Assembly (NCBI GenBank): GCA_031292355.1
Contig: JARLHI010000075.1
Span: 434,001 to 498,000, forward strand
Reading direction: 5' to 3'
Origin: Candidatus Obscuribacterales bacterium
GTDB lineage: Bacteria > Cyanobacteriota > Vampirovibrionia > Obscuribacterales > Obscuribacteraceae
DNA length: 64,000 bases
The position numbers and the translations under genes were made by a program. The notes beneath the pieces were generated by a model. That model worked only from the letters and a program-made list of their open reading frames with translations, was not told where the DNA came from and made no database searches. The stretch's first letter is position 1; the number at the start of each line of letters is the position of its first letter. This document shows positions 8,828 through 15,220 of the stretch, piece after piece.

Positions 8828-9331
8828 ATGCTCAAAAACATAGACCCGGTTTTAAATGCTGATGTGCTACACGCACTTTGCTCTATGGGGCATGGAGATG
8901 AAGTAGTTGTCGTAGACTCGCATTATCCTGCTGAAGCCTCTGCACGCAGCTCCGTTTATGGGAAATTGCTGCGAATGGAAGCTTGCGATAGCGGACGTGC
9001 GATAGGCGCTTTGCTATCTGTGTTTGAGCTTGACGGCGCTGTTTCGCATCCGGCTGCGCGAATGCAGGTAGACAACGAGCCTCAGACTCTCCCATGCGTA
9101 CAGCAAGAAGTGCAGGCAGCAATCGACAAAGCAGTCGGTCGTAAATTGGAACTGGCACCAGTAGTGCGTGCCGATTTCTACGATCGGGCGAAAAATTCAT
9201 TCTGCGTAATCGTTACCGGCGAAACGCGCGGATGGGGCTGTTTCATTTTTAAAAAAGGCGTAATTCTGACCCCCGACCAACCTGCCACCAAAAACAATTC
9301 AACTTTAAACATGTGGAAGCAGGGCGACTGA
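8828..9331 (+). CDS. fucU: RbsD/FucU-family sugar mutarotase, FucU type
   Basis: The protein has 167 residues, slightly longer than the usual 140-150. The N terminus MLKNIDPVLNADVLHALCSM is followed by GHGDEVVVVDSHYPAE with the catalytic His at 22. The C-terminal signature is FYDRAKNSFCVIVTGE then FKKGVI. FucU proteins form cytoplasmic decamers and interconvert the alpha and beta anomers of L-fucose. The last 20 residues beyond the family's KKGV end are extra. No fucose catabolic or transport genes lie nearby, so the sugar in this organism is not certain. Confidence 0.85.
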   Translation: MLKNIDPVLNADVLHALCSMGHGDEVVVVDSHYPAEASARSSVYGKLLRMEACDSGRAIGALLSVFELDGAVSHPAARMQVDNEPQTLPCVQQEVQAAIDKAVGRKLELAPVVRADFYDRAKNSFCVIVTGETRGWGCFIFKKGVILTPDQPATKNNSTLNMWKQGD

Positions 9332-9472
9332 AAGACGAACATGGTGATCAGGGGATGGAGGTTTGCAGAATCAGCCTGTACAAGAATACTTTTGCGATTT
9401 TCCAGACATTCAGTAGCGTTAGGACTGGGGCTTGCACCACATGTAGTAATTTGGGCGTCCGGCTCATGGCAA

Positions 9473-9622
9473 ATGTACACCACTGGCGAAACCACATATG
9501 ATGCAATTGCTATTTTCGGCTCTGCAACCTATCTATTACATCCGAATTTCGGCCGTCCATTGCCTGGGCGTGATAAGCATAGTCTGCTGTTTTTTGAGAA
9601 ACCGGAAAATTGTCGCCCTTAA
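9473..9622 (+). pseudogene. Short ORF sharing the MYTTGETT start of the SUKH immunity gene
   Basis: This 49-residue frame begins MYTTGETT, with the same DNA context as the SUKH-type immunity gene at 39506 (ATGTACACCAC then GGGGAAACCACA there, GGCGAAACCACA here). Beyond these eight residues the sequences diverge and no SUKH motif follows. It may be a recombined remnant of a related immunity gene. The remainder of 9332-9682 holds nothing recognisable. Confidence 0.3.
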
Positions 9623-9682
9623 TTCCATACACGTCTGTTTTGATTCGATACTTTCGTAAGGCACCTTTCTCCATGACGAGCT

Positions 9683-10978
9683 CTAACGTGTGATTGTTGA
9701 AGTCATATTGAACAACTCCGTCGTCCGGTAGTTCAGCACTTTTTCATCTGGGTGAGAGCGCTTCCAACTCACTCCGCTAGTTGGAACAGTGGCGTCCGGA
9801 GGCCCAAGCAGAGCCGCTAGAGCTGGAGTTTGCATACCAATCACTTTATGTTTTCTCACCAGAGTGCCGATCCAAAATGATCGGGACTGTGGTGTATCAC
9901 ACCATTCTTTCGTGGTGAATGGACAGTAGATCAAGTTAAAGTCTGTGTCCAATTGGTTCAGTGCAATAAAGTCTGCTTGAAAGAAAGTTGACGCACAAGG
10001 GTGATAATCCGTCACTTGCCACTGGCCCAATTTCGCTGAATTATTTGAATGATCGGAGTCGTAGTGAGCGCGAAATCTCTTTACGTGTGCCTCGCTCGAG
10101 TCGTATTCAAATTCGAAATTCCCTGAAAATATTCGATTGCCATGCTCCTCCTTTTGCGGTGGGCCCATGAACTGGCAAATCGCCTTGACGGGCATACCCA
10201 CGAGGGCAATTTTTTTATTCCAATCTGAAGCTACAGTGTCTTCAGTTAGATTTTCGGTTACCCATTCTCCGTTAATCATACCGGAGAGACCGTTGTGGTC
10301 TGTCGCTGTGATTTCGAGATATTTTAATTTATCGTCCAAGAAGTGCATATTTAGTTCAACACGCTCGTAGACAGTTGATGGGAGCGTGTAGGAGAGAATA
10401 AGCTCGTTGTTTTTCTTGACGTGCGTTTGTGCTGCCCCTAGCATCTGTTCAATAAAATTTTGCGGTTTATCGAACCAGGGTTGCATGTACACGCTGAAAA
10501 GCATTTTGCTGCGAAGTTCGGGATGCGTCTTCCAGAGTTTTGAATCGAGACACGCCTGTCCAGTTGCACACAAAAGAGATCGCTCTAATCTCGCGAGTTC
10601 AGTGCGCTCCTTTGGTTTCACAAATTCATGCGCTATTGTTTCTGTTTCTTGTTTTTTCGAGAACCCAAACAGATCTTCGCTCCGCCCCGGAGTCACCCTT
10701 TTGACGATCCACTTTGCTGGATTGTGCTGATTGGTGACGCCCGAATTCCAGGTGGAAAATGAGCCGATAGAATAAGCATGCACTTGATTTGCTTGATAGC
10801 GGATTGCAAATTCGAGATTTCCTGTGTGCCCAGACATAATCTTATAGAATTCGCATGGAGGATCGGTGCTGATACCATCGGGAGGTCCAAGCAAGCTGTG
10901 GACTTCTTTTTGTGTCATGGACAATAAATCGTATTGACGCAGCAATTTGCGGCACTCGTCATAGCGTCCGGCCGAACT
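9683..10978 (-). CDS. Tandem BamE/SmpA-like repeat protein, probably the C-terminal part of a frameshifted gene
   Basis: Four copies of a BamE-like turn can be read: SMTQKEVHSLLGPPDG (near the start), FIEQMLGAAQ, VGMPVKAICQFMGPPQ and GMQTPALAALLGPPDA. Each has the GM...v..llGpP pattern, and ww/FEFEYDSS-type beta strands follow. BamE-like domains are small outer-membrane-associated modules. The frame is open up to 11179, but the family-like sequence begins only at AGRYDECRKLLRQYD (about 10975), just where the WG-like frame (10959-11528) ends. No signal peptide belongs to this frame. The simplest reading is a single secreted protein broken by a one-base shift near 10965; an alternative internal start would be ATG 10918. 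It is homologous to the gene at 41135. Confidence 0.6.
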   Translation of the reverse strand, partial: SSAGRYDECRKLLRQYDLLSMTQKEVHSLLGPPDGISTDPPCEFYKIMSGHTGNLEFAIRYQANQVHAYSIGSFSTWNSGVTNQHNPAKWIVKRVTPGRSEDLFGFSKKQETETIAHEFVKPKERTELARLERSLLCATGQACLDSKLWKTHPELRSKMLFSVYMQPWFDKPQNFIEQMLGAAQTHVKKNNELILSYTLPSTVYERVELNMHFLDDKLKYLEITATDHNGLSGMINGEWVTENLTEDTVASDWNKKIALVGMPVKAICQFMGPPQKEEHGNRIFSGNFEFEYDSSEAHVKRFRAHYDSDHSNNSAKLGQWQVTDYHPCASTFFQADFIALNQLDTDFNLIYCPFTTKEWCDTPQSRSFWIGTLVRKHKVIGMQTPALAALLGPPDATVPTSGVSWKRSHPDEKVLNYRTTELFNMTSTITR

Positions 10979-11528
10979 TGGTGCATTCCATAAATTTGCT
11001 TTTACCTTCGACCCCAGTAAACTCAAATGCGTTGCTATCGTTGATAATCCAGCAGTTTTCACTTTGGGGATTTTTGCCAGGACAGTAGTATCCGGTAGGT
11101 AATTTTGCAAGGACAGTGTCATCGACAAAAATAGCTGTGTCATAAAAACGTTTGACCAATTTATATTTGCCGCGCTCACCGAGAATCTCCAGGAAGTTGT
11201 CTTGATTTACAGTTTTTCCTTCGATAGTAACGAGCTTGTAGAGTTTATCCTCCGAGCTTTCTTGCTTAAGCACTTCGTGTTCATTGCCCGCGGTATCAAT
11301 TAGCACTGCTTTGTTATTGGCAAAATAGGCTATGGCGTATCCATGATCGAACAAGCCTAAATTGAAGTAAGGTCGCGGCTTAATGGTTCGACCGTCCGGG
11401 CTGACGAACCCATATGATGAGTCGATCATTCTATGTCGCGCAGGATATCCAGAAGCAGCCGACGAGAAAGCTAAAAAGCTAAGCATCAACGAGAACAATG
11501 ATTTTCTGAGCATGAGTTCAACTCTCAT
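10959..11528 (-). CDS. Secreted WG-repeat-like protein, N-terminal part of a probable frameshifted gene
   Basis: The frame has 189 residues with a signal peptide (MLRKSLFSLMLSFLAFSSAAS). It then has a WG-like module: YGFVSPDGRTIKPRPYFN followed by GLFDHGYAIAYFAN and AVLIDTAGNE. WG repeats normally read WGfid..G..vi.p.f.....F.eGlA. The sequence ends with FMECTKFGRTL, which overlaps the start of the BamE-like frame in a different phase. The pair most likely encoded one WG-BamE secreted protein. Two start codons six codons apart are possible; MLRKSL gives the cleaner signal peptide. Confidence 0.6.
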   Translation of the reverse strand: MRVELMLRKSLFSLMLSFLAFSSAASGYPARHRMIDSSYGFVSPDGRTIKPRPYFNLGLFDHGYAIAYFANNKAVLIDTAGNEHEVLKQESSEDKLYKLVTIEGKTVNQDNFLEILGERGKYKLVKRFYDTAIFVDDTVLAKLPTGYYCPGKNPQSENCWIINDSNAFEFTGVEGKSKFMECTKFGRTL

Positions 11529-11620
11529 TCGTCACCTAACCACCACTAGTTGTTTTCGGAACCAGATGTTGCCGCCATGTGTCGGAGCCCGGCTCATAAA
11601 TCATGCTACGAGTGAACCAG

Positions 11621-11651
11621 GGCGTTTTGTTTTCCAAGGAAACAAAGCGCC
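11621..11651. terminator. Long hairpin, likely bidirectional terminator
   Basis: The arms GGCGTTTTGTTTTCC and GGAAACAAAGCGCC are separated by AA, with one bulged T and one G-T pair. The hairpin lies between the 5' end of the WG-like gene and the 3' end of the AbrB-type antitoxin gene. There is no clear T-run, so termination is inferred from the position and stem length only. Confidence 0.4.
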
Positions 11652-11693
11652 AGCGTTTGGCGATGCGCGCTTCAGATAGTAAGGCGGCGGGTG

Positions 11694-11948
11694 TTACTGA
11701 TTCTTTGGATTCGCAGCCTCTTCTTCTGCGAGTTTTACTAATAGCCCTTTGTGCTTAGCCACGGTTCTTCGCATGGCAGCATCAAACCGAGCATCACGAC
11801 TAGCACCACTTACAGGAGTGATAATCAAACTCACGCCATCAGTGCTGATATCTAGTTTTGTAGATTCATCGATTTTAAGTAAATCCAGTATGGGTCGATC
11901 TATGATGATTGCTTGGCTATTGCCATGCTTAACTATGCTTTTTATCAT
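11694..11948 (-). CDS. AbrB/MazE-type antitoxin
   Basis: The protein has 84 residues. The N-terminal swapped-hairpin DNA-binding domain is typical: MIKSIVKHGNSQAIIIDRPI then LLKIDESTKLDISTDGVSLI. The charged C-terminal tail (about 50-84) would wrap the toxin. It starts 4 bp after the stop of the Doc-like gene, so the two are translationally linked, but the antitoxin is second. This reverses the order usual in phd-doc and AbrB-doc loci. It probably represses the shared promoter at the palindromes upstream of the Doc-like gene. Confidence 0.8.
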   Translation of the reverse strand: MIKSIVKHGNSQAIIIDRPILDLLKIDESTKLDISTDGVSLIITPVSGASRDARFDAAMRRTVAKHKGLLVKLAEEEAANPKNQ

Positions 11949-11952
11949 GGTG

Positions 11953-12333
11953 TCACCTGACTAAGTTGCGGAGTACGTGCGCGATTTCTTTGCGATCTAA
12001 TTGTTTGTTTGCTATTGCTTTCATCGTTTTATAAAGCTGCGTATCTGCAGACTCATCGATTTCGATTCCATTCATCGACAGAAAAACCAAACCGGCAGCA
12101 ACAGCTGTTCTGGTATTTCCGTTCACGAAAGGCTGATTTTCAGCTATGTGGAAGAGATAAGCAGCTACCTGTTCAAAAATATCAGCGTGAAGAAATTTCC
12201 CTTCGTATGTCATGGACGGCATCGCAACTGCAGATTCGAGCAAGCCTGAATCCCTCAAAATGGCTCGGCCGCCGGTGACAGTTATCACATGGGCATGCAA
12301 TCTAATCACGTCATCGACAGTTAGAAATTCCAC
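11953..12333 (-). CDS. doc: Doc-like (Fic superfamily) toxin with altered catalytic motif
   Basis: The protein has 126 residues, the normal Doc length, with a GTG start. The fold signature is intact: GGRAILRDSGLLESAVAMP (21-39, as in Doc-type TA toxins), EQVAAYLFHIAENQPF and AAGLVFLSMNG. The Fic loop reads NQPFVNGNTRTA (66-77), whereas the family reads [N/S]HPFxDGNKRTA. The catalytic His is Gln67, the acid is Asn71 and the Lys is Thr74. Doc is a kinase of EF-Tu and relies on these residues. This copy may therefore be inactive or use a different chemistry. It is the first gene of a two-gene operon with the AbrB-type antitoxin. Confidence 0.75.
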   Translation of the reverse strand: MEFLTVDDVIRLHAHVITVTGGRAILRDSGLLESAVAMPSMTYEGKFLHADIFEQVAAYLFHIAENQPFVNGNTRTAVAAGLVFLSMNGIEIDESADTQLYKTMKAIANKQLDRKEIAHVLRNLVR

Positions 12334-12349
12334 CTATGCGGCCCCGCTC

Positions 12350-12375
12350 GTTACACCAATGTAACACCAATGGTG
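12350..12375. promoter_or_regulatory. Overlapping palindromes upstream of the doc-like/abrB operon
   Basis: Two inverted repeats abut: GTTAC-ACCAAT-GTAAC (12350-12365) and CACCA-A-TGGTG (12365-12375). The motif ACACCAATG also appears twice as a direct repeat 11 bp apart, one helical turn. The site begins 17 bp upstream of the GTG start. It is a good candidate operator for autoregulation by the toxin-antitoxin complex. Confidence 0.5.
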
Positions 12376-12452
12376 CACCGCGTCAAGATCAAGTTTGAGA
12401 ACATAAAATATGCTGACGAACAATAGAATCAAGGCGGATCGCCTGGACTGCA

Positions 12453-12710
12453 TTGCAAACCGATCAAACTGACATCAGCAAGAAACCTTCTTGCCGCATT
12501 TATGTAATCAAATCTCCGGCTTCACCGGTGGCGGCTGTGTTTCGTCGCGGTCCCAGTAAGCGGGTGCAGATTTTGAAGTGGGATATGGAGACTGATACTT
12601 TTACGCCTGGGCAGTGGTTTAATGGCGGAATTTATGAACGTCGATGCGACGTGTCTCCGGACGGTCAACCTTTGATTTACTTTGCGGCGAAATACAGGCA
12701 AGGGTACTAA
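12453..12710 (+). pseudogene. N-terminal fragment of an SPDG-type beta-propeller-like protein
   Basis: The frame of 85 codons reads SCRIYVIKSPASPVAAVFRR, GPSKRVQILKWDMETDTFTPGQWF then IYERRCDVSPDGQPLIYFAA. I recognise this as the start of a family of about 250-300 residues (RiyV...FRRGPS..vq...Wd...D.f..GQWf.GriYerRcDlSPDG..l.YFaa), which continues well beyond this point. Here it stops after KYRQGY. The C-terminal end of the same family is found at 13011-13202 and again at 20146-20399, so the middle has been lost or replaced. Confidence 0.55.
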
Positions 12711-12770
12711 CTATGCTGAGACAGGATCTTCATAGTAGATTGCTTGAAGAACGGCAGACTTAAATGTGAA

Positions 12771-13007
12771 ATGGATTCTGATTTTGCATTGCCATTTCTA
12801 ATGGATTATCTGTCTGCAAGTGGATGCGTTCACGTAAATTATGGAAAAGACAAGTCTGGAAACCTAGATCCAGAGTCTTTAAACGTGTTGTTTTACCGAT
12901 ATAAGGGTCCCATGTTTCTTGAGGGATTCGAGTATCATGCTTGCGACAAGGACGTCGCTTCGAAAAGTAATTGGTCAAAATACGAAGAGAGGACTAACTA
13001 CAATTAA
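12771..13007 (+). CDS. Hypothetical small protein inside a decayed gene
   Basis: The frame gives 78 residues, acidic and aromatic-rich (SGCVHVNYGKDKSGN, FYRYKGPMFLEGFEYHACDK). It fits between the two halves of the SPDG-type relic and has no recognisable motif and no strong SD. It may be an inserted small gene, for instance immunity-protein-like from its composition, or just an open frame in decaying DNA. Confidence 0.25.
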   Translation: MDSDFALPFLMDYLSASGCVHVNYGKDKSGNLDPESLNVLFYRYKGPMFLEGFEYHACDKDVASKSNWSKYEERTNYN

Positions 13008-13010
13008 AAT

Positions 13011-13202
13011 TTTACGAAGGCTGATCGATCTACCGATTTGGCTGACTGGAGCGATGAGGTAGATTTGCTGTTCGTCAAAGATGGTGGCATTTATCGCCTT
13101 TGAAAGTCAGACTGGAATGCTGAGAAAGCGGTGCTTTTGATAGATCTTAACGATGCGCGCTTTGAGGCTGTGAAAGCGCCGATTAAGTGTAAGAACTGGT
13201 AA
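13011..13202 (+). pseudogene. C-terminal fragment of the SPDG-type protein with in-frame TGA
   Basis: The frame reads LADWSDEVDLLFVKDGGIYR L, stop, KSDWNAEKAVLLIDLNDARF then EAVKAPIKCKNW. The part before and after the TGA matches the second copy at 20146-20399 almost residue for residue, which shows that the stop is a lesion. In the family this end reads adW...GdLlFa.dG.lyRl. Together with 12453-12710 it marks one decayed locus interrupted by about 300 bp. Confidence 0.55.
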
Positions 13203-13387
13203 GGGACTGCAGCATGAAAGAAACTGCAGACGATGTTCATTCTTGTCCATGCCCCTTAAATCGGCAGCTATGTCGAGAGAAGAACCAGTAAAAATCTTCA
13301 AAGCCACGCAGTAGACCTCGCTTCCGACCAATTACAACTTACCCTACAAACGCCCATCATTTTCGTATTTGATTGGTCAAATCTGAA

Positions 13388-13921
13388 CTAGACTAACCGT
13401 CCTCGATTTGATTTCGAGACTTTCGTCTTCGGCTTAGAATCAACCTTCGCAGCAACTTTGTAAGCGGCTTGCTTAGCTTCCATTACCTGAAAGCGTTCTT
13501 CAAGATGGCGAAGTCGCTCTGCTATGTCGACAGAGGAAAGTCGATCAGTTTTCGTTTTCAATTGAGTTTTTAGCAAAGATTTCTCGAGCGCAAAAGTAGC
13601 CCAGTCAACAACTTCACCTTGAGAGATGTCCAATTGTTTTGAGAGCCTGGTGATTGCGTCCTTTGATTGCTGTCGAAGTTCTATAAACGTTTTAACTCCA
13701 TTCTTAATGGGGCGTCCTTTCGAGTTGCGCCCAGCGACTTTATTGTGGAGCAAGCTTTCATACATCAACTCAAGAGCGTCTTCATAATTGGCGAACGCTT
13801 CGTCCTCTGAACTACCATCCACGACGCACGGGTTAAATAGCGGAGATTCCACGACATAGCAACTGTCTTCATCACTCCACCAGCAAACAGCAGTCTTTCG
13901 AATGGTGCTCTTTTTTATCAT
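13388..13921 (-). CDS. hicB: HicB-like antitoxin
   Basis: The protein has 177 residues from ATG 13921; a TTG at 13927 directly follows the toxin stop and could also serve. The degraded RNase-H-like HicB fold is visible: AVCWWSDEDSCYVVESPLF then GSSEDEAFANYEDALELMYE. A ribbon-helix-helix-like stretch follows at about 65-110 (TFIELRQQSKDAITRLSKQL). The C terminus is an Arg/Lys-rich coiled coil. HicB proteins neutralise the HicA RNase and repress their operon. The toxin frame immediately upstream is interrupted, so this antitoxin now appears orphaned. Confidence 0.7.
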   Translation of the reverse strand: MIKKSTIRKTAVCWWSDEDSCYVVESPLFNPCVVDGSSEDEAFANYEDALELMYESLLHNKVAGRNSKGRPIKNGVKTFIELRQQSKDAITRLSKQLDISQGEVVDWATFALEKSLLKTQLKTKTDRLSSVDIAERLRHLEERFQVMEAKQAAYKVAAKVDSKPKTKVSKSNRGRLV

Positions 13922-13927
13922 AGTCAA

Positions 13928-14140
13928 CTAATTCCGCTTCAAGTTGAGTTCGGTAACTCTATCCAAAAATCGTTTCACGTAAATTTGTAGTACGATTTTT
14001 TCGGGGTGTTTGACAGCAATATGGCACACGACCAGATCAGCATCCGTGAGTACTATGTGGTGTTTCTTCGTTGTCTCGATTCGACAGCGCTAGTTACCCA
14101 ACAGCTTTTGAAAGGCTCTCAAATCCATTGGTTTGACCAT
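13928..14140 (-). pseudogene. hicA: HicA-like toxin with premature stop
   Basis: The 71-codon frame directly upstream of hicB reads MVKPMDLRAFQKLLGN, TAG, RCRIETTKKHHIVLTDADLV then VCHIAVKHPEKIVLQIYVKRF. The size, the position and the order (F..LL...G..i...k.HH.v) fit a HicA-like double-stranded RNA-binding-fold toxin, in which the conserved His is catalytic. The TAG at codon 17 would remove everything after the first helix. The rest of the frame is clean, which points to a recent inactivation or to a sequencing error at one base. Confidence 0.5.
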
Positions 14141-14162
14141 ATCGCCGCCCCCAATAGCTGTA

Positions 14163-14195
14163 AATATAGATTAACACATTATCTATATTCGTCAA
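14163..14195 (-). promoter_or_regulatory. Promoter and operator of the hicA-hicB-like operon
   Basis: A perfect inverted repeat AATATAGAT (14163-14171) / ATCTATATT (14181-14189) with a 9-bp spacer lies 22 bp upstream of the toxin start. On the minus strand a -35-like TTGACG (14190-14195) and a -10-like TAATCT bracket it with a 16-bp spacing. Repressor binding here would cover the promoter, as expected for autoregulated toxin-antitoxin loci. Confidence 0.55.
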
Positions 14196-14298
14196 GACTA
14201 GTCCCCAATGGATGGCAATCTAAAGAGCGACCGCAATCAGACAGGGCAGTACAAGCGATGGGATGAAGCATCTATTCATTGTCAAATGGTTTTTTCAA

Positions 14299-14351
14299 AT
14301 CAGCGCTGATCATTGAAACGTCTGCCGTCATTTCTTGAAATCAGCGCTGAT
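14299..14351. repeat. Two copies of the palindrome ATCAGCGCTGAT
   Basis: The 12-bp perfect palindrome occurs at 14299-14310 and 14340-14351, each preceded by AA and separated by 29 bp. It may be a binding site for a dimeric regulator or part of a small dispersed repeat. The next gene in either direction is a relic, so the target is unclear. Confidence 0.4.
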
Positions 14352-14398
14352 TTTTCGGTTTGATTCAAATTGCATATGCAGCAAGCACAAAGTGTTTA

Positions 14399-14438
14399 TT
14401 GAAGTCGAATACTCAGATGACGGTTAAACAATTTGTAC
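14399..14438 (+). repeat. 40-bp copy of an internal piece of the BamE-like gene at 41135
   Basis: ATTGAAGTCGAATACTCAGA followed by TGACGG and AAACAATTTGT occurs here and at 41395-41434 with a single difference (C to T). In the 41-kb gene it encodes IEVEYSDDGQTIC. Here the C-to-T change creates a TAA in that frame, and the sequence continues into an unrelated Abi-like frame. It marks a recombination junction. Confidence 0.6.
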
Positions 14439-14752
14439 AAAGCGATAAATGGCGAGATCTCACTATTGAGTCTCTGAAGGCACTTCATGGTTTAGAATTG
14501 GTGACCTCAACAAAACGAGAAAATCTGTGCGCGTGTTTAATTATAAAGCTCACCGGCAGCCTCATAAATGCCATCGAATATTACGAATGGAACTCAGCTC
14601 TGGGAGCGTCACTGCAAGTGCCGCTGCAGTCATTTGAAATTGCTTTACGAAATACGTTCATTCGTCAGCTCGCTAATGCCTTTGGGCCGCATTGGTATGC
14701 TCACGTAACCGCAATGATGGACTTTCCGAAAACGTCAAAAATTGTAGAATGA
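14417..14752 (+). pseudogene. Truncated Abi-like (Abi_2/AbiD-F type) protein
   Basis: The frame gives about 111 residues. The centre reads LINAIEYYEWNSALGASLQV then PLQSFEIALRNTFIRQLA and FGPHWYAHVTAMM. This resembles the N-terminal signature of the Abi_2 superfamily (Y.wN..ls.al...L...Eia.RNai......g..W). Members are normally 220-330 residues, so at least half is missing. The first ten codons come from the repeated 40-bp segment shared with the gene at 41 kb. The gene is thus a fusion remnant. Abi_2 proteins contain a HEPN-like RNase fold, but the catalytic part is not present here. Confidence 0.45.
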
Positions 14753-14820
14753 TGACACGAGCGATCAACTTGTTTTGCTTAATGGCATTGAATCGCTCTT
14801 GGCCGGAGAGATCAGCTGAA

Positions 14821-15096
14821 ATGCCGTCAACAAAACTAATGCGCCGTCAAATCTTGGAAGCGGTTGGTGGCGCAACGGCTGGTTACAGTCTCTACGGTCT
14901 TCTCAGGTATGAAGCGCAGTATATCGAGATATGTAACTACCCTTCTCCTAGCCACCATCTCGTAGAACTATGCTCTTCAGGATTTGCCTTCGCCGTTAAC
15001 GTGCTGCAACATGGTTCGACGTGGGCATTCGTAGGAGCTATTGGTGTGCTTAGTTCGTGCTACATCTACCGACTATGGAAAGCCGCAAACGAGTAG
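14821..15096 (+). CDS. Small two-TM membrane protein, unknown
   Basis: The protein has 91 residues from ATG 14821; the frame is open 43 codons further upstream, but that part is polar and overlaps the Abi-like relic. Two hydrophobic helices are seen (about 15-32, AVGGATAGYSLYGLL, and 64-82, WAFVGAIGVLSSCYIYRLW) with a cysteine-containing loop between them. No family is recognised. It could be the remaining C-terminal part of a larger gene. Confidence 0.35.
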   Translation: MPSTKLMRRQILEAVGGATAGYSLYGLLRYEAQYIEICNYPSPSHHLVELCSSGFAFAVNVLQHGSTWAFVGAIGVLSSCYIYRLWKAANE

Positions 15097-15220
15097 ATGG
15101 TCGGCATTCAAGAAGAACTTCGATCTATGCAAATTGCTACAAGTACAGATTCCTCGCACAGCAGCGCCGGAAAGTGAACACGTTTACAACAGAAACTATT
15201 TGCTAAACAGCCCGCCACAC

